From assembly GCA_964293305.1 (NCBI GenBank), contig CAXYYO010000052.1, positions 1-18,296 of the forward strand: DNA of 18,296 nt, given 5' to 3'. The notes under the pieces were generated by a model. It saw only the letters and a list, made by a program, of their open reading frames with translations, ran no database searches and was not told the DNA's origin. The stretch is from CALAGJ01 sp964293305 (GTDB taxonomy: Bacteria; Bacteroidota; Bacteroidia; Chitinophagales; Chitinophagaceae). Shown here in pieces: positions 1 through 8,000 of this stretch (positions within the stretch are counted from its first letter, which is position 1; every line of letters starts with the position of its first letter). The translations under genes were made by a program, and so were the position numbers.

Positions 1-390
1 GTAGAAGATTAAGGCGAATGTAAAATTATTTGTGGGAAAGGGCCAAATTTATTTTGAGGGGGAGGGATGGCTAAATTGTATACTGATGGATTAATAACTT
101 ATGCTCGTTCATAAAAACGCCTCACCCCGGCCCTCTCCTCCCGGAGAAGGTGTGTGCTTCGTAGCATGATTTAAGTGGAGTTGATGATTTTTTTTAGAAC
201 ATTACTCAATTTGAAATTCATTACACTAAATGAAGGTTTTGTACCTCATTATGAAATGTTCATTTATCCCATTCAAATATCTCCGCATGAATCATTGCCC
301 GTAGGGCGAAATATTTTTCTGCTAGTACAAAATTTGTAAGTGCACTTTTCTGGATTGACTGCAAAAATCTACTCTTTCAAACAGAGGCTG
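1..390. other. Gene-free stretch left of the VanZ gene
   Basis: I see no credible coding region here: all forward frames close within the first few codons and no reading frame of useful length crosses the left edge. The stretch holds a probable dispersed repeat (119-150, listed separately) and a small hairpin at 295-309 (TTGCCC, loop GTA, GGGCGA, one G-T pair) with a short T-rich run on its right side. The hairpin could end transcription of the leftward holB-ricT-vanZ genes or of a rightward gene outside the window, but it lacks a convincing U-tract on the minus strand. Confidence 0.5.
119..150. repeat. GC-rich dispersed intergenic repeat, hairpin-forming
   Basis: A GC-rich island stands out in AT-rich surroundings. 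It starts with CCTCACCCCGGCCCTCTCC, a string I recognise as typical of short dispersed intergenic repeats in many bacterial genomes. Positions 131-138 (CCCTCTCC) pair with 143-150 (GGAGAAGG) with one mismatch across a 4-base loop. Its copy number in this genome cannot be judged from one window. Confidence 0.55.
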
Positions 391-804
391 CTATGATTTT
401 CTTTTGAAATAGACTAAAACGATACATCCTAAAATAACACCTACGGTATCTGCTATTATATCTGCAGGATCATAGCTTCGGTTTGTTGTTAAGTCTCTTT
501 GCGCATACTCTGTAATTATGCCATACAAAATACTAGCAACTGCTATTATGATGATGTGAAATAATGGGTTTTTAAAATATCTAACACCTGGAAAAGCCCA
601 TAAAATGCAGAGTAAACAAAAAATACCTGTATGTATCCATTTATCAAAATAGATGAGTTCCAAAAATGGATTTTTTGGAAGGCCTGATGCTGGCATGAGC
701 AATAGAATGGTGATCAAAATCAAATAAATGATTGCAGGTAAATAGGCAAGTATCCCAGGCTTATGTAAGCTGGCCTTGCTATAATGAGAAAGCAAATTTT
801 TCAT
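391..804 (-). CDS. VanZ-like small integral membrane protein
   Basis: A 137-residue protein with four hydrophobic segments at roughly residues 18-38, 56-73, 82-99 and 115-133. The VanZ signature is visible: a D-K-x-x-H start to the second helix (54-58), a Glu at the end of the third helix (E99), then an R-S-Y-D-P-x-D-I-x-A-D-x-x-G pattern at 109-122 entering the last helix. VanZ was first named for low-level teicoplanin resistance, but most chromosomal homologues have no demonstrated role, so no resistance phenotype should be assumed. The start codon is 6 bases beyond the ricT stop, so the two are very likely cotranscribed. In many Bacteroidota the slot after ricT is held by the gliding gene gldH; this protein is not GldH, since it has no lipoprotein signal and is polytopic. 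Confidence 0.8.
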   Translation of the reverse strand: MKNLLSHYSKASLHKPGILAYLPAIIYLILITILLLMPASGLPKNPFLELIYFDKWIHTGIFCLLCILWAFPGVRYFKNPLFHIIIIAVASILYGIITEYAQRDLTTNRSYDPADIIADTVGVILGCIVLVYFKRKS

Positions 805-810
805 TGAATC

Positions 811-2151
811 TTATTGCTGATTTCCGGAGGGTCTATTATAATTGCTGTTGTTTCCGCCGGGATTATTTCTTTGATCTGAGCCCTGTTGGTTTGGATTCAA
901 TTTACTATGCTGCTTGTTTGATTGCTGTTGTTGATTTTTTTGATCGAATTGTGACGACCCTTGTTGTGGTCTTTCAAAATTTCGGCTGGGGGGTCTGTTG
1001 TTATTATTCCTGCTTGTATTATCCCTCTCTCTTTCTTTATCTCTGCGTTTTTTACTTGATTTTTCAAGACTACGCAAACTTATCTGACCCACCACATCTT
1101 CAAAACCACTTTCAGTATTACTACTGTGTTCTCTTTTAACTTCAATTTCTACGGCCTGCAATTCCTGTACTCTTTGACCTCTTTTATTTTCCTGTAATAT
1201 TTCGATAACTCTTTTTATGGTTAACGGGTAGTGTTTTGTACTATCTGGCAGTATATACCACATTAAATTTTTGAAAATATCTTTTTTGATAAGATGTGCA
1301 TTGCCACGCTCTGTTAGCAATTGATCTGCATTGTCCGGAAAATGCTGTAGTGCATCCAAATAGGTATCCAATTCATAATTGAGGCAGCATTTAAGTCTGC
1401 CACACTGGCCACTCAGTTTGGTCTGATTGATAGCCAGATTTTGATAACGAGCTGCTGTGGTAGTTACACTTTTAAAATCCTGATGCCATGTACTGCAGCA
1501 GAGCTCACGGCCACAACTGCCAATACCACCCACTTTTGCTGCTTCCTGCCTTATGCCGATTTGCCTCATTTCCACACGCACTTTAAACTCTGCATTGAAA
1601 CGTTTTATTAATTCTCTAAAATCAACACGATCGTCTGCGGTATAGAAAAATGTTGCTTTTTTCCCATCGGCCTGAATCTCAATTTCACTTAATTTCATAT
1701 CAAGTTGGAGACTACGGGCTATAACCCTGCTGGTTATAAGCATTTCCTTTTCTCTAGCTTTATTATTTTTCCAGGTATCAATATCTCTGTCAGATGCAGG
1801 TCTTAAGATTTTTTTTAATTCAGGGTCAAATTCTTTTACACCCTTTCTTTTTAATTGTAGTCTTACTAATTCCCCAGTAAGGCTCACTTCCCCCAGATCA
1901 AAGCCACCTGTGCCTTCTAGTGTTATAAGGTCTCCCTTTTCAAAATATTGTAAAGTAGCATTTCTATAAAAATCTTTTCTGCTTCCTTGGTTAAAACTTA
2001 CTTCTACAATTCTGCAGCTAGTATCTACGTCACCCACTGGCAAATTCATGAGCCAGTCGTGAACATTTAAGCGATTACAACCACCTGTACTACATCCGCC
2101 ATTACTTTTACATCCATTTGGCTTTCCTGTGCCACAACTTCCACAACCCAT
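811..2151 (-). CDS. ricT: RicT-like PSP1 domain protein
   Basis: A 446-residue protein of the PSP1/RicT (YaaT) family. In Bacillus RicT works with RicA and RicF as an Fe-S-containing complex that affects RNase Y and mRNA processing; the role in Bacteroidota is less clear. The N-terminus is Cys-rich (C3, C6, C14, C20, C25), as in other Bacteroidota members. The PSP1 core follows, with the family Cys signatures G-S-C-G-R-E-L-C-C at 211-219 and G-Q-C-G-R-L-K-C-C at 248-256. From about residue 355 to the end the protein becomes a low-complexity tail, first Lys/Arg/Glu-rich and then Asn/Gln/Arg-rich, probably disordered. It lies downstream of holB and directly upstream of the VanZ gene. ATG start; no clear Shine-Dalgarno, as usual in this phylum. 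The family call is firm; the partners are not in this window. Confidence 0.9.
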   Translation of the reverse strand: MGCGSCGTGKPNGCKSNGGCSTGGCNRLNVHDWLMNLPVGDVDTSCRIVEVSFNQGSRKDFYRNATLQYFEKGDLITLEGTGGFDLGEVSLTGELVRLQLKRKGVKEFDPELKKILRPASDRDIDTWKNNKAREKEMLITSRVIARSLQLDMKLSEIEIQADGKKATFFYTADDRVDFRELIKRFNAEFKVRVEMRQIGIRQEAAKVGGIGSCGRELCCSTWHQDFKSVTTTAARYQNLAINQTKLSGQCGRLKCCLNYELDTYLDALQHFPDNADQLLTERGNAHLIKKDIFKNLMWYILPDSTKHYPLTIKRVIEILQENKRGQRVQELQAVEIEVKREHSSNTESGFEDVVGQISLRSLEKSSKKRRDKERERDNTSRNNNNRPPSRNFERPQQGSSQFDQKNQQQQSNKQHSKLNPNQQGSDQRNNPGGNNSNYNRPSGNQQ

Positions 2152-2313
2152 ATTATAGATTAATTCATCGTTTATAAATAGACAATAATTAAAAAAAGTA
2201 GCTAAATACCTACATAACAGATTGGTAAATACACAATAAACTGTGTAATGTATATAACCAAATTATAATAAATCGTCAGTAGCTATTGCTATTAATTATT
2301 GCTTCAGTCCTGC

Positions 2314-2338
2314 TGAATTTATTGATTCAATAAATTCA
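2314..2338. repeat. Perfect 12-bp inverted repeat downstream of holB
   Basis: TGAATTTATTGA (2314-2325) is followed by one base and its exact reverse complement (2327-2338), giving a 25-bp palindrome. It begins one base beyond the holB stop codon on the minus strand and lies about 160 bases upstream of ricT. It is AT-only apart from two G/C positions per arm and no U-run follows, so an operator or mRNA-end hairpin fits at least as well as an intrinsic terminator. Confidence 0.6.
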
Positions 2339-2339
2339 C

Positions 2340-3551
2340 TTAATCTGTCAAAAGTAGTGTTTTGTTTTTGATAAGATGCCAGAATTTAATACATAGCGCA
2401 TGAAATAACATCTTGGCATTTGCATTACGTTCTATATGATATATGGCATCATTGAGTTGAGTTGCAAGAGAAGTGAGGCCTGAACTGCCACACATTTTAT
2501 TCAACTTTGCCATAAAAAGCATTTCCTGTTCATTGGACTGGTCATTTGCGGGTGCCCCTGCTAGCATTCGTATACATGCTTCTATCAGTTGTAGAAAGTA
2601 TAACAGAAATTGTTTTTGGTTTTCTCTTCCCAATCGGCTCATTTCATCGCACCATTTTACCTGAGCTGAGGGCCCTTGAAAGAAAATGGCATTCATCCAT
2701 TCCTTTACTAAGTCTAAATTGTCTGTATGGTTATGTTGCAATATTTCAAGAGCAGCTCGATAGTTACCCTGAGCCAGTAAAGCAACCTGATGTGCCTGTG
2801 TGGCATTTACTTTTGCTTTTAATATTAGAGTCTCTTTTATTTTATCTGTTGCTGCTGCTGTAACTTTTACAAGCAGGCATCTGCTCAGAATAGTAGAAAG
2901 TATCAAATCTTCTTTTTCAGCCACTAATATAAATATTGAATTTGGAGGTGGCTCTTCAATCAGTTTTAATAATTTATTGCCTTCTTTTCCCAGATATTCT
3001 GGCATCCATAACACTAATATTTTAAAATTATTTTCAAAACTCTGAAGGCTCATCTGGCGATTAATCTCATTGCATTCTTCTGAGGTAATATTGCCTTGTT
3101 TATTCTCAGCATTTATAAATTGAAGCCAATCGTATGTATTGCCATAGGGCATGGATTGTATAAAGCTGCGCCAATCTGCTATATAGTCTGTACTCTTAGG
3201 TTTATCTCCTGATTTTCTGGGTATTATTGGATAGGTAAAATGAATATCCGGATGTATGAGTTGTTTTGCCTTAATGCAGGAATTACATTCATTGCATGGC
3301 TCAGCATAAAATATGGGTTCTGTTGGGGGTAGTACGTCACCAAAAAGCGAAGGCCCATTATTTACCTCCGTTTGCATACCTCTTTGTACTTTTTCACATG
3401 CTATGTATTGAGCAAAAGCCAATGCCAGTGGCAGTGCCCCATTTCCTTCTCCTCCTAATAAAATAATGGCATGGCTCAGCCTGTTTTGCTGTACCATTTC
3501 TTTCAGTTTCTGTTTTACTGTTTCATTACAAAGTACATCACCAAATAGCAT
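2340..3551 (-). CDS. holB: DNA polymerase III subunit delta prime
   Basis: A 403-residue clamp-loader subunit. The N-terminus has the AAA+ entry typical of delta prime (residues 24-50), with a degenerate P-loop, G-G-E-G-N-G-A instead of GxxGxGKT, so it probably does not bind ATP productively; that is normal for this subunit. A zinc module is visible as C52 plus the C-x-x-C-x-x-C cluster C86, C89, C92. The clamp-loader signature L-L-K-L-I-E-E-P-P at 194-202 and the S-R-C arginine-finger motif at 223-225 follow. In the cell it pairs with delta and the DnaX subunits to load the beta clamp. It is the first gene of the leftward set holB-ricT-vanZ, a pairing with ricT that is common in bacteria. 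ATG start. The region 60-80 between the zinc cysteines is a longer insertion than in E. coli HolB. Confidence 0.93.
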   Translation of the reverse strand: MLFGDVLCNETVKQKLKEMVQQNRLSHAIILLGGEGNGALPLALAFAQYIACEKVQRGMQTEVNNGPSLFGDVLPPTEPIFYAEPCNECNSCIKAKQLIHPDIHFTYPIIPRKSGDKPKSTDYIADWRSFIQSMPYGNTYDWLQFINAENKQGNITSEECNEINRQMSLQSFENNFKILVLWMPEYLGKEGNKLLKLIEEPPPNSIFILVAEKEDLILSTILSRCLLVKVTAAATDKIKETLILKAKVNATQAHQVALLAQGNYRAALEILQHNHTDNLDLVKEWMNAIFFQGPSAQVKWCDEMSRLGRENQKQFLLYFLQLIEACIRMLAGAPANDQSNEQEMLFMAKLNKMCGSSGLTSLATQLNDAIYHIERNANAKMLFHALCIKFWHLIKNKTLLLTD

Positions 3552-3832
3552 GTGGCGAAAGTAGGGTTTCGGTAAATTGTTGTTACTATAAAATTTTACT
3601 TTGTTTTTTGGACATTCATTTTCGTTGCATAATAGAATTACAGTTCATTCAATTTTTGATTGGAATTATGGTCAGAATCCAAGGTTATGTTTTTCCCCTT
3701 TGGGGAATGTATAAGCTGCACCCATTGCATAAGCATATTATAAATTGAAACGTCCATTATCCTACACTATTTTTAGCATCATTCCATCTAAGAAATCATT
3801 ATTGCTAAAATCCATTCGCCTATTTTTGTTTG
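3552..3832. other. Divergent intergenic region between holB and rpiB
   Basis: About 280 bases separate the divergently read holB and rpiB and should hold both promoters. A compact hairpin at 3693-3707 (TTCCCC, loop TTT, GGGGAA) is the only clear secondary structure. A 26-codon ATG frame at 3668-3748 runs through that hairpin and has no recognisable product. I see no RNA gene here. Confidence 0.45.
3821..3828 (+). promoter_or_regulatory. Bacteroidota-type -7 element for rpiB
   Basis: TATTTTTG matches the Bacteroidota -7 consensus TAnnTTTG exactly, and a TTG lies 16 bases upstream (3802-3804), slightly closer than the usual -33 spacing. The element ends only 4 bases before the rpiB ATG, so a transcript from it would have almost no leader. 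In AT-rich DNA this could be chance. Confidence 0.35.
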
Positions 3833-4285
3833 ATGACTACAATATTTGATTTATCAAAAACCATTGCAATTGGCGCAGACCATGCAGGATTTGAATATAA
3901 AACAGCCATCAATGATTGGCTTACCAAAAAGGGATATCATATTACAGATCATGGCACTTATGCTGCTGACAGTGTGGACTTTCCAGACTATGCACATCCG
4001 GTGGCCACTGAGGTAGAAAATGGGAATACTGCTTTTGGCATACTCATTTGTGGTAGTGCCAATGGCGTTTGTATGACTGCAAATAAACACCAAGGAATAA
4101 GAGCAGCACTTTGCTGGCAAAATGATATTGCTAAATTAAGTAGGCAGCATAACAATGCAAACATTATTTGTATTCCAGCAAGATTTGTAGCACTGTCACT
4201 AGCCTTTGAAATGATAGACATATTCATGAATACCGCTTTTGAAGGTGGGCGTCATGAAAAACGAGTTACAAAAATTTCCTGTTAA
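3833..4285 (+). CDS. rpiB: Ribose 5-phosphate isomerase B
   Basis: A 150-residue RpiB/LacAB-family sugar isomerase that interconverts ribulose 5-phosphate and ribose 5-phosphate in the non-oxidative pentose phosphate pathway. Family motifs are clear: I-G-A-D-H-A-G-F-E near the start (Asp-His phosphate/substrate site), V-D-F-P-D-Y-A-H-P, the G-I-L-I-C-G-S-A-N-G-V loop with the catalytic Cys, then N-K-x-x-G-I-R-A-A and H-N-N-A-N-I-I-C-I-P-A-R. The length is normal. The ATG at 3833 is preferred to an in-frame TTG one codon earlier. It is followed 13 bases later by the secreted peptidase gene and is probably the first gene of a rightward run. LacA/LacB subunits share the fold, but a single full-length gene in this context favours RpiB. 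Confidence 0.93.
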   Translation: MTTIFDLSKTIAIGADHAGFEYKTAINDWLTKKGYHITDHGTYAADSVDFPDYAHPVATEVENGNTAFGILICGSANGVCMTANKHQGIRAALCWQNDIAKLSRQHNNANIICIPARFVALSLAFEMIDIFMNTAFEGGRHEKRVTKISC

Positions 4286-4298
4286 AAATTATTTCTCC

Positions 4299-5798
4299 AT
4301 GAAGATAAAATTCCTATTTCTACTTTTCATGCCAGCCTATGTGCTTGCGCAAAAGAACCCCGAAAATTTTGCAAAAAAAATTACGGAAAAAGGACTAAAA
4401 GATAAACTTACAATACTGGCAGGCGCAGGCATGCAAGGAAGAGAAACTGCTACAGAAGGTCAGCGGAATGCAGCCATATTTATAGAAACACATTTCAGGA
4501 AAATTGGTTTGCAGCCCTTACCAGGAAATCAATATCAACTACCATTTCCAGTTTATAGAGAAACAATAGAGAAAGCCTCATTTTCTATCAATGGCATTAC
4601 ATGTAATCCCGCAGTTGATTTTAGTTTTAGTCCGGCTCGAATACCTGTAGGCAAATGGGCAATTGAAAAAATAATTTATGCAGGCTATGGTCTTGCAGAA
4701 AGTATAGATTATGATGGTTTGCAACCAAAAGGAAAATGGGTATTACTCATAGAAGGCACAGCACAAACGCCAACAGATAATACTACACGTACCTTGATTG
4801 ATAAGGTAAATATTGCAAAAAATAAAGAAGCTGCCGGAGTAATAATCATCCAAAAAGATTTTCCAAAATCTCCCATTTCTATGAAAGGAGGTATGACAAA
4901 TCAGGTAACAGAATCCTCAGATAGTCGTAATATTCCGATTCTCTACGTTTCTCAATCGAAAGCAAAAGAAATAATGCAATTAGGCAATACTGAAAATATC
5001 AATTTTGCAAAAATTGTACACGGCGTCTATCCCGTTCAAATACAACTTGAAGTACTTAAAAAAACAGAAACAATTAGCAGCACAAACGTAGCGGGGCTTT
5101 TGCCAGGTACAGATAAAAGTGATGAATATGTTTTCATAACCGCCCATTATGACCATTTGGGTATAAGGGACTCACTTATTTTTTATGGAGCCGATGATGA
5201 TGGGAGTGGCACCGTTACCATTATGCAATTGGCAGAGGCATTTTCTGCAGCTGCAAAAAAAGGGAATAGACCACGCCGTAGTATAGTTTTTATGGCTGTA
5301 AGTGGAGAGGAAAAAGGATTATGGGGCAGTGATTATTATACTAGTAATCCTATCATACCTTTAGAAAAAACTACTGTTGATTTAAATATTGATATGGTGG
5401 GCAGAATTGACCCTACACGTACTTATGGAGATAGTACAAATTATATTTACACCATTGGTGATGATAAGCTAAGTAGTTTGCTGGCGCCCATTACAGATAG
5501 TATCAACAATACTTATACGAGGTTAGAAATTGATAGAAAATTCAATGATCCAAAAGATCCCAATCGCTTTTATTATAGGAGCGATCATTACAACTTTGCA
5601 AAAAAGGGAGTACCGGTAATTTTTTATTTTAATGGCACACATGCTGATTATCATCGACCCACAGATACTGTTGACAAAATTCGCTTTGATATTATGCAAA
5701 AGAGGGCTTTATTGGTTTATTATACCGCATGGCATATAGCCAACAGAAATGAAATGCTTCCAAGAGATAAACCATTAAATCAAGTGGGTGAGCGGTGA
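4299..5798 (+). CDS. Secreted M28-family zinc metallopeptidase with PA domain
   Basis: A 499-residue exported aminopeptidase-like enzyme. The ATG at 4299 is chosen because it begins a clean signal peptide (K-I-K then hydrophobic residues, ending A-Q near residue 18); in-frame starts upstream at 4239 (TTG) and 4254 (ATG) would bury that signal and overlap rpiB. A protease-associated insert spans roughly residues 120-255. The M28 co-catalytic di-zinc site is complete by motif: T-A-H-Y-D-H-L-G around H283, A-D-D-D-G-S-G at 298-304, S-G-E-E-K-G with the general base and ligand Glu pair at 337-338, N-I-D-M-V-G-R with D365, and Y-H-R-P-T-D-T with H452. It probably trims peptides in the periplasm or outside the cell. 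Exact substrate specificity cannot be read from sequence. Confidence 0.9.
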   Translation: MKIKFLFLLFMPAYVLAQKNPENFAKKITEKGLKDKLTILAGAGMQGRETATEGQRNAAIFIETHFRKIGLQPLPGNQYQLPFPVYRETIEKASFSINGITCNPAVDFSFSPARIPVGKWAIEKIIYAGYGLAESIDYDGLQPKGKWVLLIEGTAQTPTDNTTRTLIDKVNIAKNKEAAGVIIIQKDFPKSPISMKGGMTNQVTESSDSRNIPILYVSQSKAKEIMQLGNTENINFAKIVHGVYPVQIQLEVLKKTETISSTNVAGLLPGTDKSDEYVFITAHYDHLGIRDSLIFYGADDDGSGTVTIMQLAEAFSAAAKKGNRPRRSIVFMAVSGEEKGLWGSDYYTSNPIIPLEKTTVDLNIDMVGRIDPTRTYGDSTNYIYTIGDDKLSSLLAPITDSINNTYTRLEIDRKFNDPKDPNRFYYRSDHYNFAKKGVPVIFYFNGTHADYHRPTDTVDKIRFDIMQKRALLVYYTAWHIANRNEMLPRDKPLNQVGER

Positions 5799-5803
5799 TT
5801 ATT

Positions 5804-5812
5804 TATACTTTG
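5804..5812 (+). promoter_or_regulatory. Possible -7 element upstream of radA
   Basis: TATACTTTG followed by C resembles the Bacteroidota -7 box TAnnTTTG but has one extra spacer base. It sits in the 56-base gap between the peptidase stop and the radA ATG, about 42 bases before the start, so radA-comF may have their own promoter. No convincing -33 TTG at the right distance was found. Confidence 0.3.
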
Positions 5813-5854
5813 CAGTTTTTAAAATACACGACCAAAATTACAGGCATTTAAAAA

Positions 5855-7225
5855 ATGAGTAAACTAAAAACAGGATTTTTTTGTGGCAATTGTGGCTACG
5901 AAAGTGCCAAATGGGTGGGCAAATGTCCATCTTGCCATCAATGGAATACTTTCGTGGAAGAGGTGATAGAAAAGGCAGGAAAAAATAACGCCAACAACTG
6001 GTCAGGATATTCAAACGAGAAAAAAACTGTAAGAACAAAAACATTATCTAAAATTGAAAACTTAGAAGAACAGCGCATCATTACTCCAGATGCTGAGCTC
6101 AATAGAGTACTGGGTGGTGGCATTGTAAGCGGTAGTTTGGTTTTACTAGCAGGAGAACCGGGTATAGGCAAAAGCACTTTATTGCTTCAAGTAGCTTTAT
6201 GGTTAAAAAACATTGTCATACTTTATATAAGTGGAGAAGAAAGTGAGCAACAAGTAAAAATGAGGGCCATGCGTTTAAATGCTGCCAATGATAATTTTTA
6301 TCTACTTACAGAAACCTCAACCGATATCATATTCAATGAAATAAAAAAACTAAAACCCCAGATAGTTATTGTTGATTCTGTACAAACATTACATACTGAA
6401 TCTTTGGATACAGCTGCTGGAAGCATAACACAAATAAGAGAATGTACGTCAGCGTTTCAGCGTTTTGCCAAGGATACAGAAACACCCGTTTTTCTCATTG
6501 GTCACATAACCAAAGATGGAACTATTGCGGGGCCTAAACTTTTGGAGCACATGGTAGATACTGTGTTGCAATTTGAAGGAGAAAGACATTATGCTTATCG
6601 TATTTTAAGAACACTAAAAAACAGATTTGGTAGTGCAAGCGAACTGGGTATTTATGAAATGACAGGGGAAGGAATGCAAGGGGTAGCTAACCCTTCAGAA
6701 ATATTAATACATCAAAAGGATGAAGTGCTGAGTGGTGCCGCTATATGTGCGGGTATGGAAGGCTTGCGGCCACTGCTCATAGAGGTACAAGCCCTTGTAA
6801 CACAAAGCGTTTATGGCACTCCACAACGCACTAGTAATGGGTTGGATTTACGCCGTTTACAATTGCTGCTTGCAGTTTTAGAAAAAAGAGGTGGTTTTCA
6901 TTTTGGAGTAAAAGATGTATTTGTAAATATAGCCGGAGGGCTTCGATTAGATGACCCATCCGTAGATCTTGGAATTGTATGTGCACTACTCAGCTCTTAT
7001 GAAGATAAACCATTGCCACAGCATTATTGCTTTGCTGGTGAAGTGGGTCTTAATGGAGAAATAAGAGCAGTAAATAGAATTGAGCAACGCATAGCCGAAG
7101 CAGCCAAGTTGGGGTTTGAAAAAATTTATATTTCCCCATATAATAAGCTTCGCAATAAGAAAGAGCAATCTATACAAATTGTAGAAGTAAGCATGGTAGG
7201 AGATTTATACCAAGCATTGTTTTAA
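5855..7225 (+). CDS. radA: DNA repair protein RadA (Sms)
   Basis: A 456-residue, full-length RadA, a RecA-like helicase that drives branch migration and processing of recombination intermediates. The N-terminal C4 zinc finger is intact (C10, C13, C24, C27). The ATPase core has Walker A G-E-P-G-I-G-K-S-T at 100-108, Walker B V-I-V-D-S at 171-175 and the RadA-specific K-N-R-F-G motif at 255-259. The remaining C-terminal part is the Lon-protease-like domain that acts as a DNA-interacting scaffold and lacks protease activity in this family. ATG start at 5855; the next gene, comF, begins 5 bases after its stop, so the two are probably cotranscribed. ComF and RadA both have roles in natural transformation in other bacteria, so the pairing may be functional, but this is inference. 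Confidence 0.96.
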   Translation: MSKLKTGFFCGNCGYESAKWVGKCPSCHQWNTFVEEVIEKAGKNNANNWSGYSNEKKTVRTKTLSKIENLEEQRIITPDAELNRVLGGGIVSGSLVLLAGEPGIGKSTLLLQVALWLKNIVILYISGEESEQQVKMRAMRLNAANDNFYLLTETSTDIIFNEIKKLKPQIVIVDSVQTLHTESLDTAAGSITQIRECTSAFQRFAKDTETPVFLIGHITKDGTIAGPKLLEHMVDTVLQFEGERHYAYRILRTLKNRFGSASELGIYEMTGEGMQGVANPSEILIHQKDEVLSGAAICAGMEGLRPLLIEVQALVTQSVYGTPQRTSNGLDLRRLQLLLAVLEKRGGFHFGVKDVFVNIAGGLRLDDPSVDLGIVCALLSSYEDKPLPQHYCFAGEVGLNGEIRAVNRIEQRIAEAAKLGFEKIYISPYNKLRNKKEQSIQIVEVSMVGDLYQALF

Positions 7226-7230
7226 CTGAT

Positions 7231-7938
7231 ATGAACATTGCCTCAATCATATCATCACTTATAGAAGATACATCCCGATTATTGCTACCCCATCTTTGTA
7301 TGGGATGTGGCTCAGATGCTTTGGAAAGAAGTAGCATTGTTTGTGCAAAATGTGTGTTGAAACTTCCGGCTACCAATCATTTTGTACAAACAAAAAATGA
7401 AGTATTTGAAAAGTTTGCCGGCCGCATTAAAATAGAACAAGCTGCAAGTATGTTTTACTTTACCAAGCAATCGGTTTTGCAGCACCTTATGGTACAACTA
7501 AAATATCATGGACATGCAAAAACGGGTTTGATACTTGGAGCCATGCTTGGCCATCAACTATCCAAAGCACCACAATTTAGTGATATATCTGTTGTAGTAC
7601 CCTTGCCATTAAATGAACAAAAACTTCATCAAAGGGGATATAATCAAGCAGCCCTCATAGCAAAAGGTATTACAGAAGTATGGCCAAAACCATATAATGA
7701 CACAGCATTATCTAGAAGTATTTTTACTCAAACACAAACCAAGAAAAACAGAATAAGTAGATTTGAAAATATGGAAGATGTGTTTATTGTAAATGATAGA
7801 ACAGCACTAGAAGGACAGCATGCATTATTGATTGATGATATTGTTACTACAGGTGCCACATTGGAGGCCTGTGGTCTTCAGATGCTCACCATACCCAGCC
7901 TTAAAATTAGTTTTGCCACAGTGGCTTGTACCCATTAA
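7231..7938 (+). CDS. ComF family phosphoribosyltransferase-like protein
   Basis: A 235-residue ComF/GntX-type protein. The N-terminal zinc ribbon is C-M-G-C (C23, C26) plus C-A-K-C (C38, C41). The type I phosphoribosyltransferase fold follows, with V-P-L-P at 123-126, the ComF H-x-R-G-Y-N-Q-A pattern at 133-140, and the PRPP-binding loop L-L-I-D-D-I-V-T-T-G-A-T at 199-210. In Bacillus and Haemophilus ComF is needed for DNA uptake into the cytosol; many homologues are in bacteria with no known competence and their reaction is undefined. The gene lies 5 bases downstream of radA. Length is typical. No other competence gene is in the window, so a transformation role is possible but unproven. Confidence 0.9.
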   Translation: MNIASIISSLIEDTSRLLLPHLCMGCGSDALERSSIVCAKCVLKLPATNHFVQTKNEVFEKFAGRIKIEQAASMFYFTKQSVLQHLMVQLKYHGHAKTGLILGAMLGHQLSKAPQFSDISVVVPLPLNEQKLHQRGYNQAALIAKGITEVWPKPYNDTALSRSIFTQTQTKKNRISRFENMEDVFIVNDRTALEGQHALLIDDIVTTGATLEACGLQMLTIPSLKISFATVACTH

Positions 7939-7987
7939 TTTTAACAGCATAGTTTAGCGCTACTATATTCATCAATAAATATTTGCA

Positions 7988-7995
7988 TATTTTTG
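7988..7995 (+). promoter_or_regulatory. Bacteroidota-type -7 element for the HYC_CC_PP gene
   Basis: TATTTTTG matches TAnnTTTG exactly and ends 5 bases before the proposed GTG start at 8001. It marks a likely new transcription unit after comF, at the left end of the metal-handling cluster. As with rpiB, initiation a few bases downstream would give an almost leaderless message. No clear -33 element was found. Confidence 0.35.
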
Positions 7996-8000
7996 CAATA

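Noticed and set aside
391..804. Glycopeptide resistance gene
   Set aside because: The VanZ-like fold is common in chromosomal membrane proteins and no vanHAX or regulator genes are present.
732..1139. 135-codon frame on the plus strand, antisense to ricT and vanZ
   Set aside because: It mirrors the low-complexity Asn/Gln tail of ricT and has no motif or export signal; the minus-strand gene is a clear family member.
3668..3748. 26-codon ATG frame in the holB-rpiB gap
   Set aside because: Too short, runs through a hairpin, and the peptide has no recognisable relation to any family.
4239..4298. Upstream TTG and ATG starts for the M28 peptidase
   Set aside because: They overlap rpiB and would place 15-20 residues before a well-formed signal peptide that starts at 4299.
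7950..7965. TAGCGCTA palindrome after comF as a terminator
   Set aside because: The symmetrical part is only 8 bp, has no loop to form a stable RNA stem, and no T-run follows.
7983..8000. TTG start for the HYC_CC_PP protein
   Set aside because: It overlaps an exact TAnnTTTG promoter match, and the GTG at 8001 gives a normal export segment.
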